Shown here in pieces: positions 39,018-49,489 of a stretch of 64,000 bases of DNA; position 1 is the first letter of the stretch, and every line of letters starts with the position of its first letter. The notes below the pieces were generated by a model. It was not told the DNA's origin. It saw only the letters and a program-made list of their open reading frames with translations, and did not search any database. The DNA comes from Deltaproteobacteria bacterium (GTDB taxonomy: Bacteria > Desulfobacterota > Desulfomonilia > UBA1062), in contig JAHDRW010000054.1 in assembly GCA_018433085.1 (NCBI GenBank), positions 1 to 64,000 of the forward strand, read 5' to 3'. Position numbers and translations under genes: made by a program.

Positions 39018-40592
39018 ATGAACGAACATCATACCACGTCCGCGGAGCCGGTGCTGGACCTCCCGGGAAAACCCACCACGCTCTGGTTGAATACCACGCC
39101 GGATACGGATTTTCCCGCGCTCGACAGGGATCTCAGGGTGGACACCCTCGTCGTCGGCGGAGGCATCGCCGGGCTGACAACCGCCATGATGTTGCAGGAG
39201 GCTGGGTCGAGCACGGCCGTGATCGATTTCAGACGTATCGTTACCGGCGTGACGGCCCATACCACCGCGAAGGTCACCTCCCTGCACGGTGACATCTACC
39301 GTACCCTGATCATGCACTTCGGCCGGGAGGGTGCGGGCATATATGCCGAGGCGAATCAGGCAGCCATCGAAAAGATCGCGGCCCTCATCGAAAGAGAGGG
39401 AATAGATTGTGAGTTCAGTCGATCATCGGCCTATACGTATGCCGTGGATGACCTCCAGGAGCGGAGAATCGAAGAAGAGGTGAAGGCGGCCGAGAGCATC
39501 GGCCTTCCGGCATTTTACGTCCAGGACACCTCGCTTCCCTTTCCTACCCGTGCCGCGGTTTGTCTCAGGGACCAGGCGCGGTTTCACCCCAGAAAATACC
39601 TGCTCGGCCTGGCCGTGAAATATACCGGCGCCGGAGGGCTGATCTTCGAGAACACCCGTGCCCTGGGCGTCCGGAAAGACGGGGGAAACACGACGGTCAT
39701 GACCGACAGGGGTCCGGTCAGGGCGCGTAATGTCGTGATCGCCACGAATTTTCCGGTCTACGATCCCACCTTCATGTTTGCCCGGATGCATCAGAAGCGC
39801 TCGTATGTTCTGGGGGTGCGGGTCAACTATCCGACCCCTGACGGCATGTTCATCAGCATCGAGGAGCCCTTTCACTCCATCCGCTCCCACCCCGGGGCAG
39901 AGGGCGATATCCTCCTGGTGGGCGGGGAGATGCATCGGACCGGACACGCGAGCGATACGGCCGGACTCTACAAAAGACTCGAGGGCTTCGCGCGCAGTCA
40001 TTTCGACGTAGGCTCCATAGAATACCGCTGGTCCACCCAAGACAATGTAACCACGGATATGGTGCCCTATATCGGCGTTCCCTCGCCCATGCACAAAAAC
40101 ATATTTATCATCACCGGGTTCGCCGGGTGGGGAATGACCCACAGCATGGTGGCGGCCACGATCGTCACCGATGCCGTGCTCGGGCGCAGAAATGACTGGA
40201 GCGATCTGTACAATCCGTTCCGCTTCAGGCCGAGCAGTGCGTACACCTTTTTCGAGCAGAATTTCCACGTGGCAAAGACCTTTGTGAAAGACCGCTTCAC
40301 CTCCACCCCGGAAAAGTTCGAAGGAAAGAGGATCGCGCAGGGGCAGGGCGGGGTCTTTGCCGTGGACCGTGACAAGGTGGGGGTGGCCAGGGACCGAGAA
40401 GGCCATGTCCATGCGGTTTCCCCCATTTGTACCCACATGGGATGCGTGGTGAGCTGGAACAATGCCGAGCAATCCTGGGACTGCCCCTGTCACGGGTCTC
40501 GTTTCAATGCGGACGGACAGGTAATCCATTCACCGGCGAAAACCGACTTGAAAAAAAAGTCCCTGAAAGACATCCCATCGGAAGAGAGCTGA
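39018..40592 (+). CDS. FAD-dependent oxidoreductase with C-terminal Rieske domain
   Basis: A 524-residue fusion. The N-terminal DAO-type domain has VDTLVVGGGIAGLTTAMML near residue 41 and ends with IFIITGFAGWGMTHSMVAA. The C-terminal Rieske domain (about 435-510) has CTHMGC and CPCHGS ligating a 2Fe-2S cluster. This architecture is known in several bacteria, but the substrate is not established. GGGAG precedes the ATG at 39018. Confidence 0.87.
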   Translation: MNEHHTTSAEPVLDLPGKPTTLWLNTTPDTDFPALDRDLRVDTLVVGGGIAGLTTAMMLQEAGSSTAVIDFRRIVTGVTAHTTAKVTSLHGDIYRTLIMHFGREGAGIYAEANQAAIEKIAALIEREGIDCEFSRSSAYTYAVDDLQERRIEEEVKAAESIGLPAFYVQDTSLPFPTRAAVCLRDQARFHPRKYLLGLAVKYTGAGGLIFENTRALGVRKDGGNTTVMTDRGPVRARNVVIATNFPVYDPTFMFARMHQKRSYVLGVRVNYPTPDGMFISIEEPFHSIRSHPGAEGDILLVGGEMHRTGHASDTAGLYKRLEGFARSHFDVGSIEYRWSTQDNVTTDMVPYIGVPSPMHKNIFIITGFAGWGMTHSMVAATIVTDAVLGRRNDWSDLYNPFRFRPSSAYTFFEQNFHVAKTFVKDRFTSTPEKFEGKRIAQGQGGVFAVDRDKVGVARDREGHVHAVSPICTHMGCVVSWNNAEQSWDCPCHGSRFNADGQVIHSPAKTDLKKKSLKDIPSEES

Positions 40593-41007
40593 AGAGGATG
40601 AAAAGATCTGAAGGGAGAATGTACGCAGGCTCGATGGATCGTCCTATGCGTACGCTGTTTGGAAGACGGAAGGGGTGGGTCTTATTCGTTACCGCCTGCG
40701 GCTGGAGCAAGGTCCGGGGCCTGCCCATGGGTTGATTCCTTTGATCACGGGCACCCCTCGTTTACGAAAAGGTGTCTCTGAGAGCGGGTATTCCCCTTTC
40801 CCGGGGCCCAGGGGTCGGGGAACTCCTGCCGGTGCGCCCTCCCATGATTTCCGGTATCCTCGGGTTGCACAGCCTCGAAAAAAAGATGGGCTCGTTCGCC
40901 CTTTTTCATCGCCATCTATTGATCCGGACCAGTGCAGACATAAGTAAAGAGAGAGGCTGTCCGCTCAAACAGGCTCAGAGACTATGAAAAAAGGAGAGGC
41001 GGATATG
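40593..41007. other. Gene-free stretch with short inverted repeat
   Basis: GTACGCA (40621-40627) and TGCGTAC (40647-40653) form a 7-base inverted repeat with 19 bases between, possibly an operator or weak hairpin. Otherwise nothing recognisable; it should hold the promoter of the next gene. Confidence 0.35.
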
Positions 41008-42705
41008 AAACGAAAAAATCGGATCGTGGTTGTGGGAGGCTCTGCTGCGGGGCCCAAGGCGGCGGCAAAGGCCAGACGGATGGATAGCGAGGCCGAGGTG
41101 ATCTTGATCCAGAAAGACCCGGAGCTCTCCATGGCATCATGTGGATACCCCTACTATGTCGGAGGATTTTTCGATGACCGGAACATGCTGCTGAGCACAC
41201 CCACCGGGGTCACCCGCGATCCCGTGTTCTACATGAATGCAAAAGCGATCGAGGCACGGACCAGCACCGAGGTGACCAGGATCGATTCCGCTGCTCATAC
41301 GCTCGACTACCGGAACCTGCTTACCCAGGAAGAAGGTTCCCTGGAGTATGACAAGCTCATCCTCGCCACGGGCGCGGTACCGAGGATGCCACCCGTACCG
41401 GGCACGGATCTCAAGGGGATAACCACCCTGCAGTCCATGCGGGATGCAGACTATCTGCGCAAGGTGCGGGACGAGGGGATAATCAAGAAGGCCGTGGTCG
41501 TTGGCGGGGGGCTCATCGGGATAGAGACCTGCGAGGCCCTTCACCTGGCAGGGATTCAGATCACGGTGGTGGAGCTTCTGCCCCAGCTCCTGACCTTCCT
41601 GGACTGGCAGCTGGCCAAGCTGGTGGAGAATCACGTGAAGAGCAAGGGCGCAGATGTGATCACGGGAAGCCGCGTGGCGGCGTTCCTGGGCGAAGACGGC
41701 AGGCTCGCCGGCGTGAAACTCGACAGCGGGACAGAGCTTCCCTGCGAGCTGGCGGTGATCGCCGTCGGCGTGATTCCCAATGTCAGGCTGGCCAGGGATA
41801 CGGGCGTCACCATCGGGGAGACCGGGGGGATCACGGTCAACGAGTACCTACAGACCTCCGACCCGGACATCTACGCCGTGGGCGACTGCATCGAGACGGT
41901 CAACCGGATCACGGGCAGGAAGGTGCTCGCCCCATACGGTGACCTGGCAAACCTCCAGGGTCGGGTGGCAGGAGAGAACGCGGCCTCTGACAATACGATC
42001 ACCTTCCCGGGAACCATCCAGACCGGTATATGTAAGGTATTCGACTTCTCGGCGGGCTCAACGGGCCTGTCCGAGCACGCGGCCCGGAATCTCGGGTATG
42101 AGGACATCGTTTCGGTGGTCAACGCGAGCCCGGACAAACCGGGATTCATGAACGGTCAGCTGCTCATCACCAAGATGGTGGCCGACAGGAAGAGCGGGAA
42201 GATCCTGGGCGCCCAGTGCGTGGGCCCCGGGAACGTCGGCAAGCAGGTCGCCCAGTGGGCCATGGCCATCCAGGGAGATCTGACCGTCGAGGACCTGGTC
42301 AACTCCGATCTCCCCTATGCCCCGCCGTTTTCCCTGGCCATCGACCATTTCATCGCCACGGCCCATATCATGCAGAACAAGTTGAAGGGGCGGCTCAAGG
42401 GCATATCCGCGGTCGACGTGAAGGCAAAGCTGGATAACCGTGAAACCCCGTTCTTCCTCGATGTGAGGGAGCCGGAAGAGTTCGAGGAGACGCGCCTTGG
42501 CATCGGCGAGACGCTCATGCCCCCGGGAGCCCTGAGAAAGAGGCTGGACGAGCTTCCCCAGGACAAGAACCGGGAGATCATCTGCTACTGCAAGGTGTCG
42601 CTGAGGGGGTACGAGGCCGCCCTGGTACTTGAGGCCAACGGGTGGCGGAACGTGAGGGTCATGGAGGGCGGTATCATGGCCTGGCCTTATCCGAAAGAAA
42701 AGTAG
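41008..42705 (+). CDS. CoA-disulfide reductase-like flavoprotein with rhodanese domain
   Basis: A 565-residue fusion. Residues 1-450 form a CoA-disulfide reductase/persulfide reductase-type oxidoreductase: FAD site VVGGSAAGPKAA, single redox Cys in SMASCGYPYYVGG, NAD(P) site VVGGGLIGIETCE, and YAVGDCIE. The last 100 residues are a rhodanese domain with VREPEEFEETR and active Cys in CYCKVSLRGYEA. Such CoADR-Rhd proteins reduce polysulfide or CoA persulfide. GGAG eight bases before the ATG at 41008 selects the start. Confidence 0.88.
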   Translation, partial: KRKNRIVVVGGSAAGPKAAAKARRMDSEAEVILIQKDPELSMASCGYPYYVGGFFDDRNMLLSTPTGVTRDPVFYMNAKAIEARTSTEVTRIDSAAHTLDYRNLLTQEEGSLEYDKLILATGAVPRMPPVPGTDLKGITTLQSMRDADYLRKVRDEGIIKKAVVVGGGLIGIETCEALHLAGIQITVVELLPQLLTFLDWQLAKLVENHVKSKGADVITGSRVAAFLGEDGRLAGVKLDSGTELPCELAVIAVGVIPNVRLARDTGVTIGETGGITVNEYLQTSDPDIYAVGDCIETVNRITGRKVLAPYGDLANLQGRVAGENAASDNTITFPGTIQTGICKVFDFSAGSTGLSEHAARNLGYEDIVSVVNASPDKPGFMNGQLLITKMVADRKSGKILGAQCVGPGNVGKQVAQWAMAIQGDLTVEDLVNSDLPYAPPFSLAIDHFIATAHIMQNKLKGRLKGISAVDVKAKLDNRETPFFLDVREPEEFEETRLGIGETLMPPGALRKRLDELPQDKNREIICYCKVSLRGYEAALVLEANGWRNVRVMEGGIMAWPYPKEK

Positions 42706-42977
42706 GGGCAAAGGCTCTGGTGCGCCCGCCTCCCTGCTCGGGGGGTAGGGTGCTCCGGGCTCGAGGTCACGCGGGGACTCGCGTTCATATGGTTCGAGCC
42801 TGAGTTCCCACGTGCCTTTTGCCTCTGGCGGTCCTCTTCAAGGGTGATCTCCATCACTCTCTATTCAAAATCCATTGGTTGTTTCTTGCTTTCCTGCAGA
42901 ATGAAAATTATTATTGATCAGTACATCTGTCATGAAAGATTTTTTCAAGATTTATATCGAGAGGAGGGGTTCTTGCC

Positions 42978-44666
42978 ATGTTTGAGAAATCCTGGCACCA
43001 GCACTATGATTACAACGTTCCCACCACCATCAGGTATCCCAGGCTGCCCGCGCATGATTTGTACCTGCTTGCGGCCAATACCTTTCCGGACAAGCCGGCG
43101 CTCAATTTCTACGGCACCGAGACGACCTTCTGGGAGCTCCGTTCCCAGGTGAGGCGCATGACGAGCGCACTGGGCGCGCTGGGGGTGAAAAAGGGAGAGC
43201 GGGTGGGCATCCACCTGCCAAACTGCCCGCAGTTCGTGATATCCTATCTGGCGTCTTTGTCCCTGGGCGCAGTCGTCGTGAACCTGAACCCCATGTACAC
43301 CGCGGACGAACTGGGCTTTATCGTGCAGAACACGGGGATGGAGACACTGATCACCTTCGACCTGGTTCTCGCCAATGTCCGTCCCGCGCTGGCGGACTCC
43401 GGGGTAAGGAGGGTGGTCGTCACCCGCGTTACCGACTTTATCAAGGGCTTCGGTGTGAGCACGCCAAAGGATCTGGACCTCGACGAAGGATGGCACCATT
43501 TCTCCCAGCTCATGGAAGGCGGCTCGTCCACGAGGGTGCCGAGGGTGGACGTGGGGCCCCAAGACCCGGCCCTCATCCAGTTCACCGGCGGTACCACCGG
43601 TGTTCCCAAGGGAGCGGTCCTCACCCATGCGAACATCATCGCGGCGACCTTCCAGGCCTCCCTGTGGGGGAACGCCACCGTCACCCTGGTGCCGCCGGAG
43701 AAACGGACCACCCTGTGCCTTCTGCCCTTCTTCCATGTATACGGAAACATCGTCGCCATGAACTGGTCTCTGTTCAACTGCGCAACCCAGATTCTGGTGC
43801 CGCGCTTCGAGATCGACGAGTTCATGGGGGTCATCGCCAACTTCGAGAAGATAACCTTTTTCCCGGTCGTGCCCACCATCATCACCGCGGTGGTCAACCA
43901 TCCCAGGGCCGAAGAGCTTGGGCTCGACAGGCGCCTGGGACTTCTCAACTCCGGCGGGGCGCCCATGCCGGTGGAGCTCATCGAGCACGTAAGGGACATG
44001 GGCATCTACTTCAGCGAGGGGTACGGCCTGAGCGAGTCCACCTCGCTGGGCATATCCAACCCCGTGCTGGGCTTCAAGAAGGCGGGCAGCATCGGTATCC
44101 CGTTCCCTGACATGGACGTGAAGCTCGTGGACGTGGACGAGGGAAGGGAGGAGGTGAAACCCGGCGAGCCTGGCGAGATCATCATGAAGGGCCCGCTCGT
44201 CATGCAGGGCTACTGGAACAACCCGGAGGAGACCACGGGCCAGCTCAGAGACGGCTGGCTCTACACCGGCGATATCGCCCAGGCGGATGAAGACGGCTAC
44301 ATCTTTATCGTGGACCGCAAGAAGGACATGATCATCGCGGGCGGATTCAATATCTACCCACGCGATATCGACGAGGTCCTCTACCAGCACCCGAAGGTCA
44401 TGGAGGCATGCAGCATCGGGGTTCCGGACGAGTATCGAGGGGAGACGGTCAAGGCATTCGTGGTGCTCAACCCCGGGGAGCAGGTATCGGAGCAGGAGCT
44501 GATCGATTTCTGCAAAAAGAAACTGGCGCCCTACAAGGTGCCGAAGATCGTCGAATACCGGGGGTCTCTTCCCAAGTCGGCAGTGGGAAAGATACTGCGG
44601 AAGGTACTTCGGCAGGAGGAGCTGGAAAAGCAAAACATGAAATCCGTGCAGGACTCCGCCGGGTGA
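42978..44666 (+). CDS. Long-chain acyl-CoA ligase
   Basis: A 562-residue ANL-superfamily ligase, activating carboxylic acids through an acyl-adenylate to the CoA thioester. ATP-binding FTGGTTGVPKGAVLTH, the SEGYGLSES motif, the hinge YTGDIAQADEDGYIFIVDRKKD and the catalytic Lys in PKSAVGKILRK are all present. The pattern fits FadD-type long-chain or aromatic acid ligases; exact chain length is not deducible. GAGGAGGGG precedes the ATG. Confidence 0.88.
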   Translation: MFEKSWHQHYDYNVPTTIRYPRLPAHDLYLLAANTFPDKPALNFYGTETTFWELRSQVRRMTSALGALGVKKGERVGIHLPNCPQFVISYLASLSLGAVVVNLNPMYTADELGFIVQNTGMETLITFDLVLANVRPALADSGVRRVVVTRVTDFIKGFGVSTPKDLDLDEGWHHFSQLMEGGSSTRVPRVDVGPQDPALIQFTGGTTGVPKGAVLTHANIIAATFQASLWGNATVTLVPPEKRTTLCLLPFFHVYGNIVAMNWSLFNCATQILVPRFEIDEFMGVIANFEKITFFPVVPTIITAVVNHPRAEELGLDRRLGLLNSGGAPMPVELIEHVRDMGIYFSEGYGLSESTSLGISNPVLGFKKAGSIGIPFPDMDVKLVDVDEGREEVKPGEPGEIIMKGPLVMQGYWNNPEETTGQLRDGWLYTGDIAQADEDGYIFIVDRKKDMIIAGGFNIYPRDIDEVLYQHPKVMEACSIGVPDEYRGETVKAFVVLNPGEQVSEQELIDFCKKKLAPYKVPKIVEYRGSLPKSAVGKILRKVLRQEELEKQNMKSVQDSAG

Positions 44667-44793
44667 GACGGGGGCGCCCGGTCTCCGGGGACAGGATATT
44701 TACCGGGTCAGAGTCCGGGAGAGGGTCCGGGAGAGGGTCCGTGACCGCGCCGCTTCAGTCTGCCCGGGGCGTGAAAGTGCAGACAGCCCCGGA

Positions 44794-47586
44794 TCAGTGA
44801 CGCCGCAGCATCCGCTGGAGTACGTTGCGAAGCGACTGGAACTCGTACGGTTTTTTCATGAAGGCGCCGGGGATCTTGTCCGGGAAGCTCCGGGAGACCT
44901 CCTGCTCGGTATAGCCGCTGGATATGATCACCTTGACATCGCTTCGGATACGCCTGAGGTCGTCAAAGACAGCGGCTCCGTCCATTCCAGGCAGGGTCAT
45001 GTCCAGGATGACGCAGTCGATTTCCTGCGCATGCCGGCGGAAGATCTCCAGCGCATCTTCTCCGGTCAGAGCGCAGAGCACCTTGCATCCGATGCGCTCG
45101 AGCATGGTCCTGCAGAGGTCGAGGACGATCTCCTCGTCGTCGACCACCAGCACCGTACCCGAAACAGTCGACGGCAGCCCGTTCTCCTGTCCGGCGACAA
45201 CTGCCTCGACATCTTCTTCCGAGGAGGCGTGAACCGTGTTTCCGGCAGGGAAAAGGGTTCTGACCGTCGTGCCATTGCCCGGCTCGCTTTCCACCATGAC
45301 GGCCCCGCCATGACCCTTGACGATGCCGAGCACGGCAGCCATGCCCAGGCCGCGGCCGGTAAACTTGGTGCTGAAAAACGGGTCGAAGAGCCTCTCCTTT
45401 GTCTCATCCTCCATTCCGCAGCCCGAGTCCGTGACGTCGAGAAATACATAGCCGCCTGCCCTCGGTTTATCATCGAGGCGGCTCGACTGCAGGAACTGCT
45501 CGTCACAGACCACCCACCCGGTGATGATGGAGACTGTGCCGTGTCTGTCCTCCATGGCCTCGTACGCATTCATGATGAGATTCATGACGATCTGCTGTAT
45601 CTGTCCGGGATCTGCCTTAATGGACGGAAGCGACCGGTCCATCTCCAGTTTCAGGTCAACGTTTCTGGGGGCCGACGCCTTGAGCAGGCCGGCCATTCCA
45701 TCCACCAGCGCGCTCAGGTCGAAGACCTTGACGTCGAATTTGCCCTTGCCGGAGTAGGCAAGCATCTGGTTCGTGAGGCCGGCGGCGCGATGGGCCGCGC
45801 TCCGCGCCTTGTCGAGAAAGGAATGGGTCCGCGAATCGGGCGGTTGATCCATGAGTGCGAGGTCCAGGTTGCCCAGAACCGCGGTGAGCAGATTGTTGAA
45901 GTCGTGGGCGATGCCTCCCGCCATGAGACCAAGGCTCTCGAGCCTCTGCGCGTGGAGCAGCCTTTTCTCGATCTCGATCCGTTCCTGCTCGGCCTTTCTG
46001 CGGTCGGTCACGTCAAGGAGGACACCGTTGTAGATGATTTCACGTTCCCGGCGCTCGGGCTGGGAAATGCCCCTGACGTAGATCTCCCTGCCGTCTTTCC
46101 TGATAAACCTGCCTTCGAAATGCCACGTGCTAGCGGTGCGGACCGCCTCTTCGATGGAAGAGAAGAAGCGATGCTTGTCCTCAGGTGCCACGCACTCGGT
46201 GAAATGGTAAAAGAATTTCTCTGTGCCGCTGTAAATTCCCAGAATATCCTGTGAGCGGTCGCTCACGAAGCTGAGGCCCATTACTCCATTGTCGCGGGCA
46301 TAAAATTGGAAGACCACGCCGGGCAGGCTGTTGGCGATCCCCCTGAAGCGCTCCTCGCTTTCCCTCAAGGCCTTTTCGGCGCGCTTTCGCTCCTTGATGT
46401 CCCTGAACTCGGTCACCCTGACGGTCCGGCCATGATAGGGGATGTTCTTTCCCTGGATCTCCAGCGGGTAGATCGAGCCGTCTTTCCTGGCCCCCTCAAC
46501 ATCGTAGGGTTTGTCGAAACCGCTGAGGATCTTCTGCATGGTGATACTGCGCCAGGCGGGAGCGATGAGCTGGAGCCCGTCCATGCCGATGAGCTCTTCC
46601 CGGGTATATCCGCTGATCTCGCCCAATGCACGATTGCAGTCCAGAATGACCCCCTTGTCGTGGATGCCGATGCCGCCGAACGACGCCTCATGGAGAGCGC
46701 GGAACCGCAGCTCGCTCTCCTTGAGCTCCTCTTCGGCGATCTTTCGTTCAGTGATGTCCCGGACCACGCCGTCATAGGAAACGATCGCGCCCGACCTTTC
46801 CCGGTGAACGACCGGTGTATTCCTGACCCACCGTACGTTCCCGTCCTTCATGCGGATGCGATGCTCGATCGGACCCGCATCATCCCGGGAGATTACCTTG
46901 CTGCCGTGTTCGCTCACCAAATCCTGATCATCTTCATGCACGATGGTGATCCACAGATAGGGGTCCGAGGCGAACTCCTCTGCCGTGTACCCGGTAACCG
47001 CAACACAGGCGGGGCTGTGCACGGTCCGTACCGGGCGGCCATCTTCGAGGTGGACCGTATAGATGTAATCGGTAATGGCCGAGATGATCCTGCGGTACCG
47101 CTCGTCACTCTCTCTCAGGGATTCCTCTATGAGCTTGCGATCGGTGATGTCGCGCAACGTCACCAGCACCGATTCCTTTTCTCCCTGGAAGACGATCCTG
47201 TTGCCCACGGCCTCCACCCATCGCTCGCTCCCCGCGCGGGTGGTGATCCGAAACGAGGCGAAGAACTCATCCTTATTCCTGCGAACGAGATCCAGACCGT
47301 CGAGAACGGCCTGTCTGTCCGGCGGCGCGACAAAACGGGAGATGTTTGTCCCGGCAAGGGATGCCGAGGGGTCCAGCCCGACAAGGCTGTTCGATGCCGG
47401 ATTGGCCATGAGGATCTTTCCTTCTCGGTCGAGGACCAGCACGGCGTCGAGGATGTTTTCGGTGAGGGAATCCAGGAATTGCCGGCTCTGCGCGAGCGAC
47501 TCCTGAATCTGACTGCGCTCGAGCACGGAATCGTCCCGTTCTTGCGTCTTCGCGGGGCTGTGCAGGTCCTTATCTCGATCCTTCAA
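44794..47586 (-). CDS. Multi-PAS hybrid histidine kinase with C-terminal receiver
   Basis: A 930-residue, apparently soluble kinase. Four PAS/PAC units (about 35-155, 160-280, 285-410, 410-535) precede a HisKA domain with GGIAHDFNNLLTAVLGN (phospho-acceptor His), an HATPase with DSGCGMED and GRGLGMAAVLG, and a receiver with CVILDMTLPGMDG. The class resembles PAS-rich kinases with DFNNLL-type H-boxes common in Desulfobacterota. No cognate regulator is adjacent. Confidence 0.9.
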   Translation of the reverse strand: MKDRDKDLHSPAKTQERDDSVLERSQIQESLAQSRQFLDSLTENILDAVLVLDREGKILMANPASNSLVGLDPSASLAGTNISRFVAPPDRQAVLDGLDLVRRNKDEFFASFRITTRAGSERWVEAVGNRIVFQGEKESVLVTLRDITDRKLIEESLRESDERYRRIISAITDYIYTVHLEDGRPVRTVHSPACVAVTGYTAEEFASDPYLWITIVHEDDQDLVSEHGSKVISRDDAGPIEHRIRMKDGNVRWVRNTPVVHRERSGAIVSYDGVVRDITERKIAEEELKESELRFRALHEASFGGIGIHDKGVILDCNRALGEISGYTREELIGMDGLQLIAPAWRSITMQKILSGFDKPYDVEGARKDGSIYPLEIQGKNIPYHGRTVRVTEFRDIKERKRAEKALRESEERFRGIANSLPGVVFQFYARDNGVMGLSFVSDRSQDILGIYSGTEKFFYHFTECVAPEDKHRFFSSIEEAVRTASTWHFEGRFIRKDGREIYVRGISQPERREREIIYNGVLLDVTDRRKAEQERIEIEKRLLHAQRLESLGLMAGGIAHDFNNLLTAVLGNLDLALMDQPPDSRTHSFLDKARSAAHRAAGLTNQMLAYSGKGKFDVKVFDLSALVDGMAGLLKASAPRNVDLKLEMDRSLPSIKADPGQIQQIVMNLIMNAYEAMEDRHGTVSIITGWVVCDEQFLQSSRLDDKPRAGGYVFLDVTDSGCGMEDETKERLFDPFFSTKFTGRGLGMAAVLGIVKGHGGAVMVESEPGNGTTVRTLFPAGNTVHASSEEDVEAVVAGQENGLPSTVSGTVLVVDDEEIVLDLCRTMLERIGCKVLCALTGEDALEIFRRHAQEIDCVILDMTLPGMDGAAVFDDLRRIRSDVKVIISSGYTEQEVSRSFPDKIPGAFMKKPYEFQSLRNVLQRMLRRH

Positions 47587-47928
47587 TCTCTCGGGTCCTC
47601 CATCCGATGTGTGTCTTGACGTTTTTCATGCTTCCCGGCGACCCCGTGCTGTAAACACCACCTGCGATAATTGTGTAATAATCATATGTGACAGAGGAGT
47701 CAAGCGAAGCGGTATGGTATAAGTGAAAGCCGATGTTCAGGTAAGGAGTACCCGGTCGCACCGGGGTTGTTTTGCGATCCGCGGAAGAGCGGACGAAACG
47801 CCAAGTGACCCCACACCATATGTTCCCGGGCCCCTTGCGAGGGGGGACATCCTCCCCCGAGCACGGAAGCCCCTCCGATCAGAAGATGCGTCCAATAAAA
47901 CCACGTATGAAGTGTTTCCCCGATGAGA
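47587..47928. other. Gene-free stretch with kinase promoter candidate
   Basis: About 340 bases between the amidase and the hybrid kinase. Apart from the promoter candidate at 47675-47703, no feature is seen. Confidence 0.4.
47675..47703 (-). promoter_or_regulatory. Candidate promoter of the hybrid kinase
   Basis: On the minus strand TTGACT (47703-47698) and TATTAC (47680-47675) are 17 bases apart, about 90 bases upstream of the kinase start. Confidence 0.4.
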
Positions 47929-49467
47929 TCACGTGGTCGTCTGCCTGCCGGGTTCTTGGGCCGAACGAACTGCATTGACGAGCGGGGGCCTCCTGTCGAA
48001 CCACGGCCGGGCCTGCTCGAGCTGTGCCGCGAGCCTGAGCAGGGAGGCCTCGTGCCCGAAAGGCGCGATGAACTGCACCCCGCAGGGAAGATTCTCATCG
48101 GTCCAGTAAAGGGGAACGGACATGGCCGGCTGGCCGGTGAGATTGGCCAGCTGGGTAAAGGGGGTTTTTGCAAGCGATTCGACCGCGATCTTGTCCGCAA
48201 GGCCCGAGAGCCGCACCAGGCTCCCGAGACCGAACCTGTTCGTGATTTTCACGAGGACCTCTTCTGCGAAAGAGGGTTTGAGCTCGCCGATTTTCACCGG
48301 AGGATACGCGGTCGTGGGGGTGAGGAAGATATCGTGGCTCCGGTGAAATTCTCCCATGGCCCGGGCCGCGCGGTTCCATTCTCTCAGGGCCAGAACGAAC
48401 TCTCCCGCAGAATATGCCCTGCCCAGGAGGTTGAGCACCCAGGTCGGCCCTTCCACGTCTTCCGGTACAGCCTTTCTCCCCAGGACCTGCTGCATCTCGG
48501 CTATGTCTGCGGCTATCTCGCCGAAGTACATCATGAAATAGCTTCTGGCCAGGGCCATTCCGTCTATCTGCGGTCCGGCCTCTTCCACGGTATGCCCGAG
48601 GCTCTCGAGAAGCCGCGCCGCGTGGCCCACGGCCTTTACACATTCGGGGTGCACCGGGGTACCCAGGGGAGATACTGCGCTGAAGCCTATCATGAGCCTT
48701 CCGGGGGAGTGTGTTATCTCCCGGGCATAGGGGAGTTCCGGACGGGGTATCTCGTAGGGATCGCCCGGCGCCGGCCCGTTCACCGCATCGAGCATGGCGG
48801 CGCAGTCCCGCACCGTCCGGGTGAGGACATGCTCCACTGCCGCCCCCTGCCAGAGCTGTCCGTGATCGGGCCCGGCCGGGTTCCTTCCCCGGGAGGGCTT
48901 GAGTCCGAAGAGGGCGCAGTAGGATGAGGGGATGCGGATGGAACCGCCGCCGTCTCCACCGGATGCCATGGGGGCCATCCCGCAGGCAACGGCCGCGGCA
49001 GACCCGCCGCTGGACCCGCCCGGGGTGCGGGCGATGTTCCAGGGATTCTTCGTGGGGCCGTGAAGCTCGGGTTCGGTGATGCCCATAAGACCGAACTCCG
49101 GGGTGTTGGTTTTGCCGAGGATCACCACGCCGGTAGTGCGATAGCGCTTCATCAGCTCGGAATCGTACTGAGGGACATAGTTCGCGAAGGCCCTGCATCC
49201 CTTTGTCATGGGCGCCCCCGCACAGGAGGAAACCAGGTCCTTGACGAGAAAGGGGACCCCGGTGAAGGGGCCTTCGGGCAGTCCTGAATCGATGGAACCC
49301 CTTGCCTGGTCATACATGCGGCAGATCACCGCGTTGATCGCCGGGTTGAACCGCTCGATCCTCCGGACGGCCTCATCGCATAGCTCCACGGGCGACACCT
49401 CGCGCCTGCGGACGAGCTCGGCCAGCCCCAGCGCGTCGTATTGATCGTACTCGTGAAAATCGTCCAT
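47929..49467 (-). CDS. Amidase-signature family hydrolase
   Basis: A 512-residue amidase-signature enzyme. The Ser-cisSer-Lys triad lies in VPFLVKDLVSS (Lys), GGSSGGSAAAVACGMAP (Ser nucleophile and cis-Ser context) and the GGDGGGSIRIP loop. Relatives hydrolyse diverse amides, including 6-aminohexanoate cyclic dimers. It is not accompanied by gatB/gatC, so a tRNA amidotransferase role is unlikely. GGGAGG nine bases before the ATG at 49467 defines the start. Confidence 0.87.
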   Translation of the reverse strand: MDDFHEYDQYDALGLAELVRRREVSPVELCDEAVRRIERFNPAINAVICRMYDQARGSIDSGLPEGPFTGVPFLVKDLVSSCAGAPMTKGCRAFANYVPQYDSELMKRYRTTGVVILGKTNTPEFGLMGITEPELHGPTKNPWNIARTPGGSSGGSAAAVACGMAPMASGGDGGGSIRIPSSYCALFGLKPSRGRNPAGPDHGQLWQGAAVEHVLTRTVRDCAAMLDAVNGPAPGDPYEIPRPELPYAREITHSPGRLMIGFSAVSPLGTPVHPECVKAVGHAARLLESLGHTVEEAGPQIDGMALARSYFMMYFGEIAADIAEMQQVLGRKAVPEDVEGPTWVLNLLGRAYSAGEFVLALREWNRAARAMGEFHRSHDIFLTPTTAYPPVKIGELKPSFAEEVLVKITNRFGLGSLVRLSGLADKIAVESLAKTPFTQLANLTGQPAMSVPLYWTDENLPCGVQFIAPFGHEASLLRLAAQLEQARPWFDRRPPLVNAVRSAQEPGRQTTT

Positions 49468-49489
49468 GGTCAAAGCCTCCCATATCGCG

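Noticed and set aside
42781-42815. tRNA-like GGTTCGAGCC segment
   Set aside because: No acceptor stem, anticodon arm or D-arm can be built around it.
42945-44633. Long open frame antisense to the acyl-CoA ligase (562 codons)
   Set aside because: No family features; the ligase on the plus strand has all catalytic motifs.
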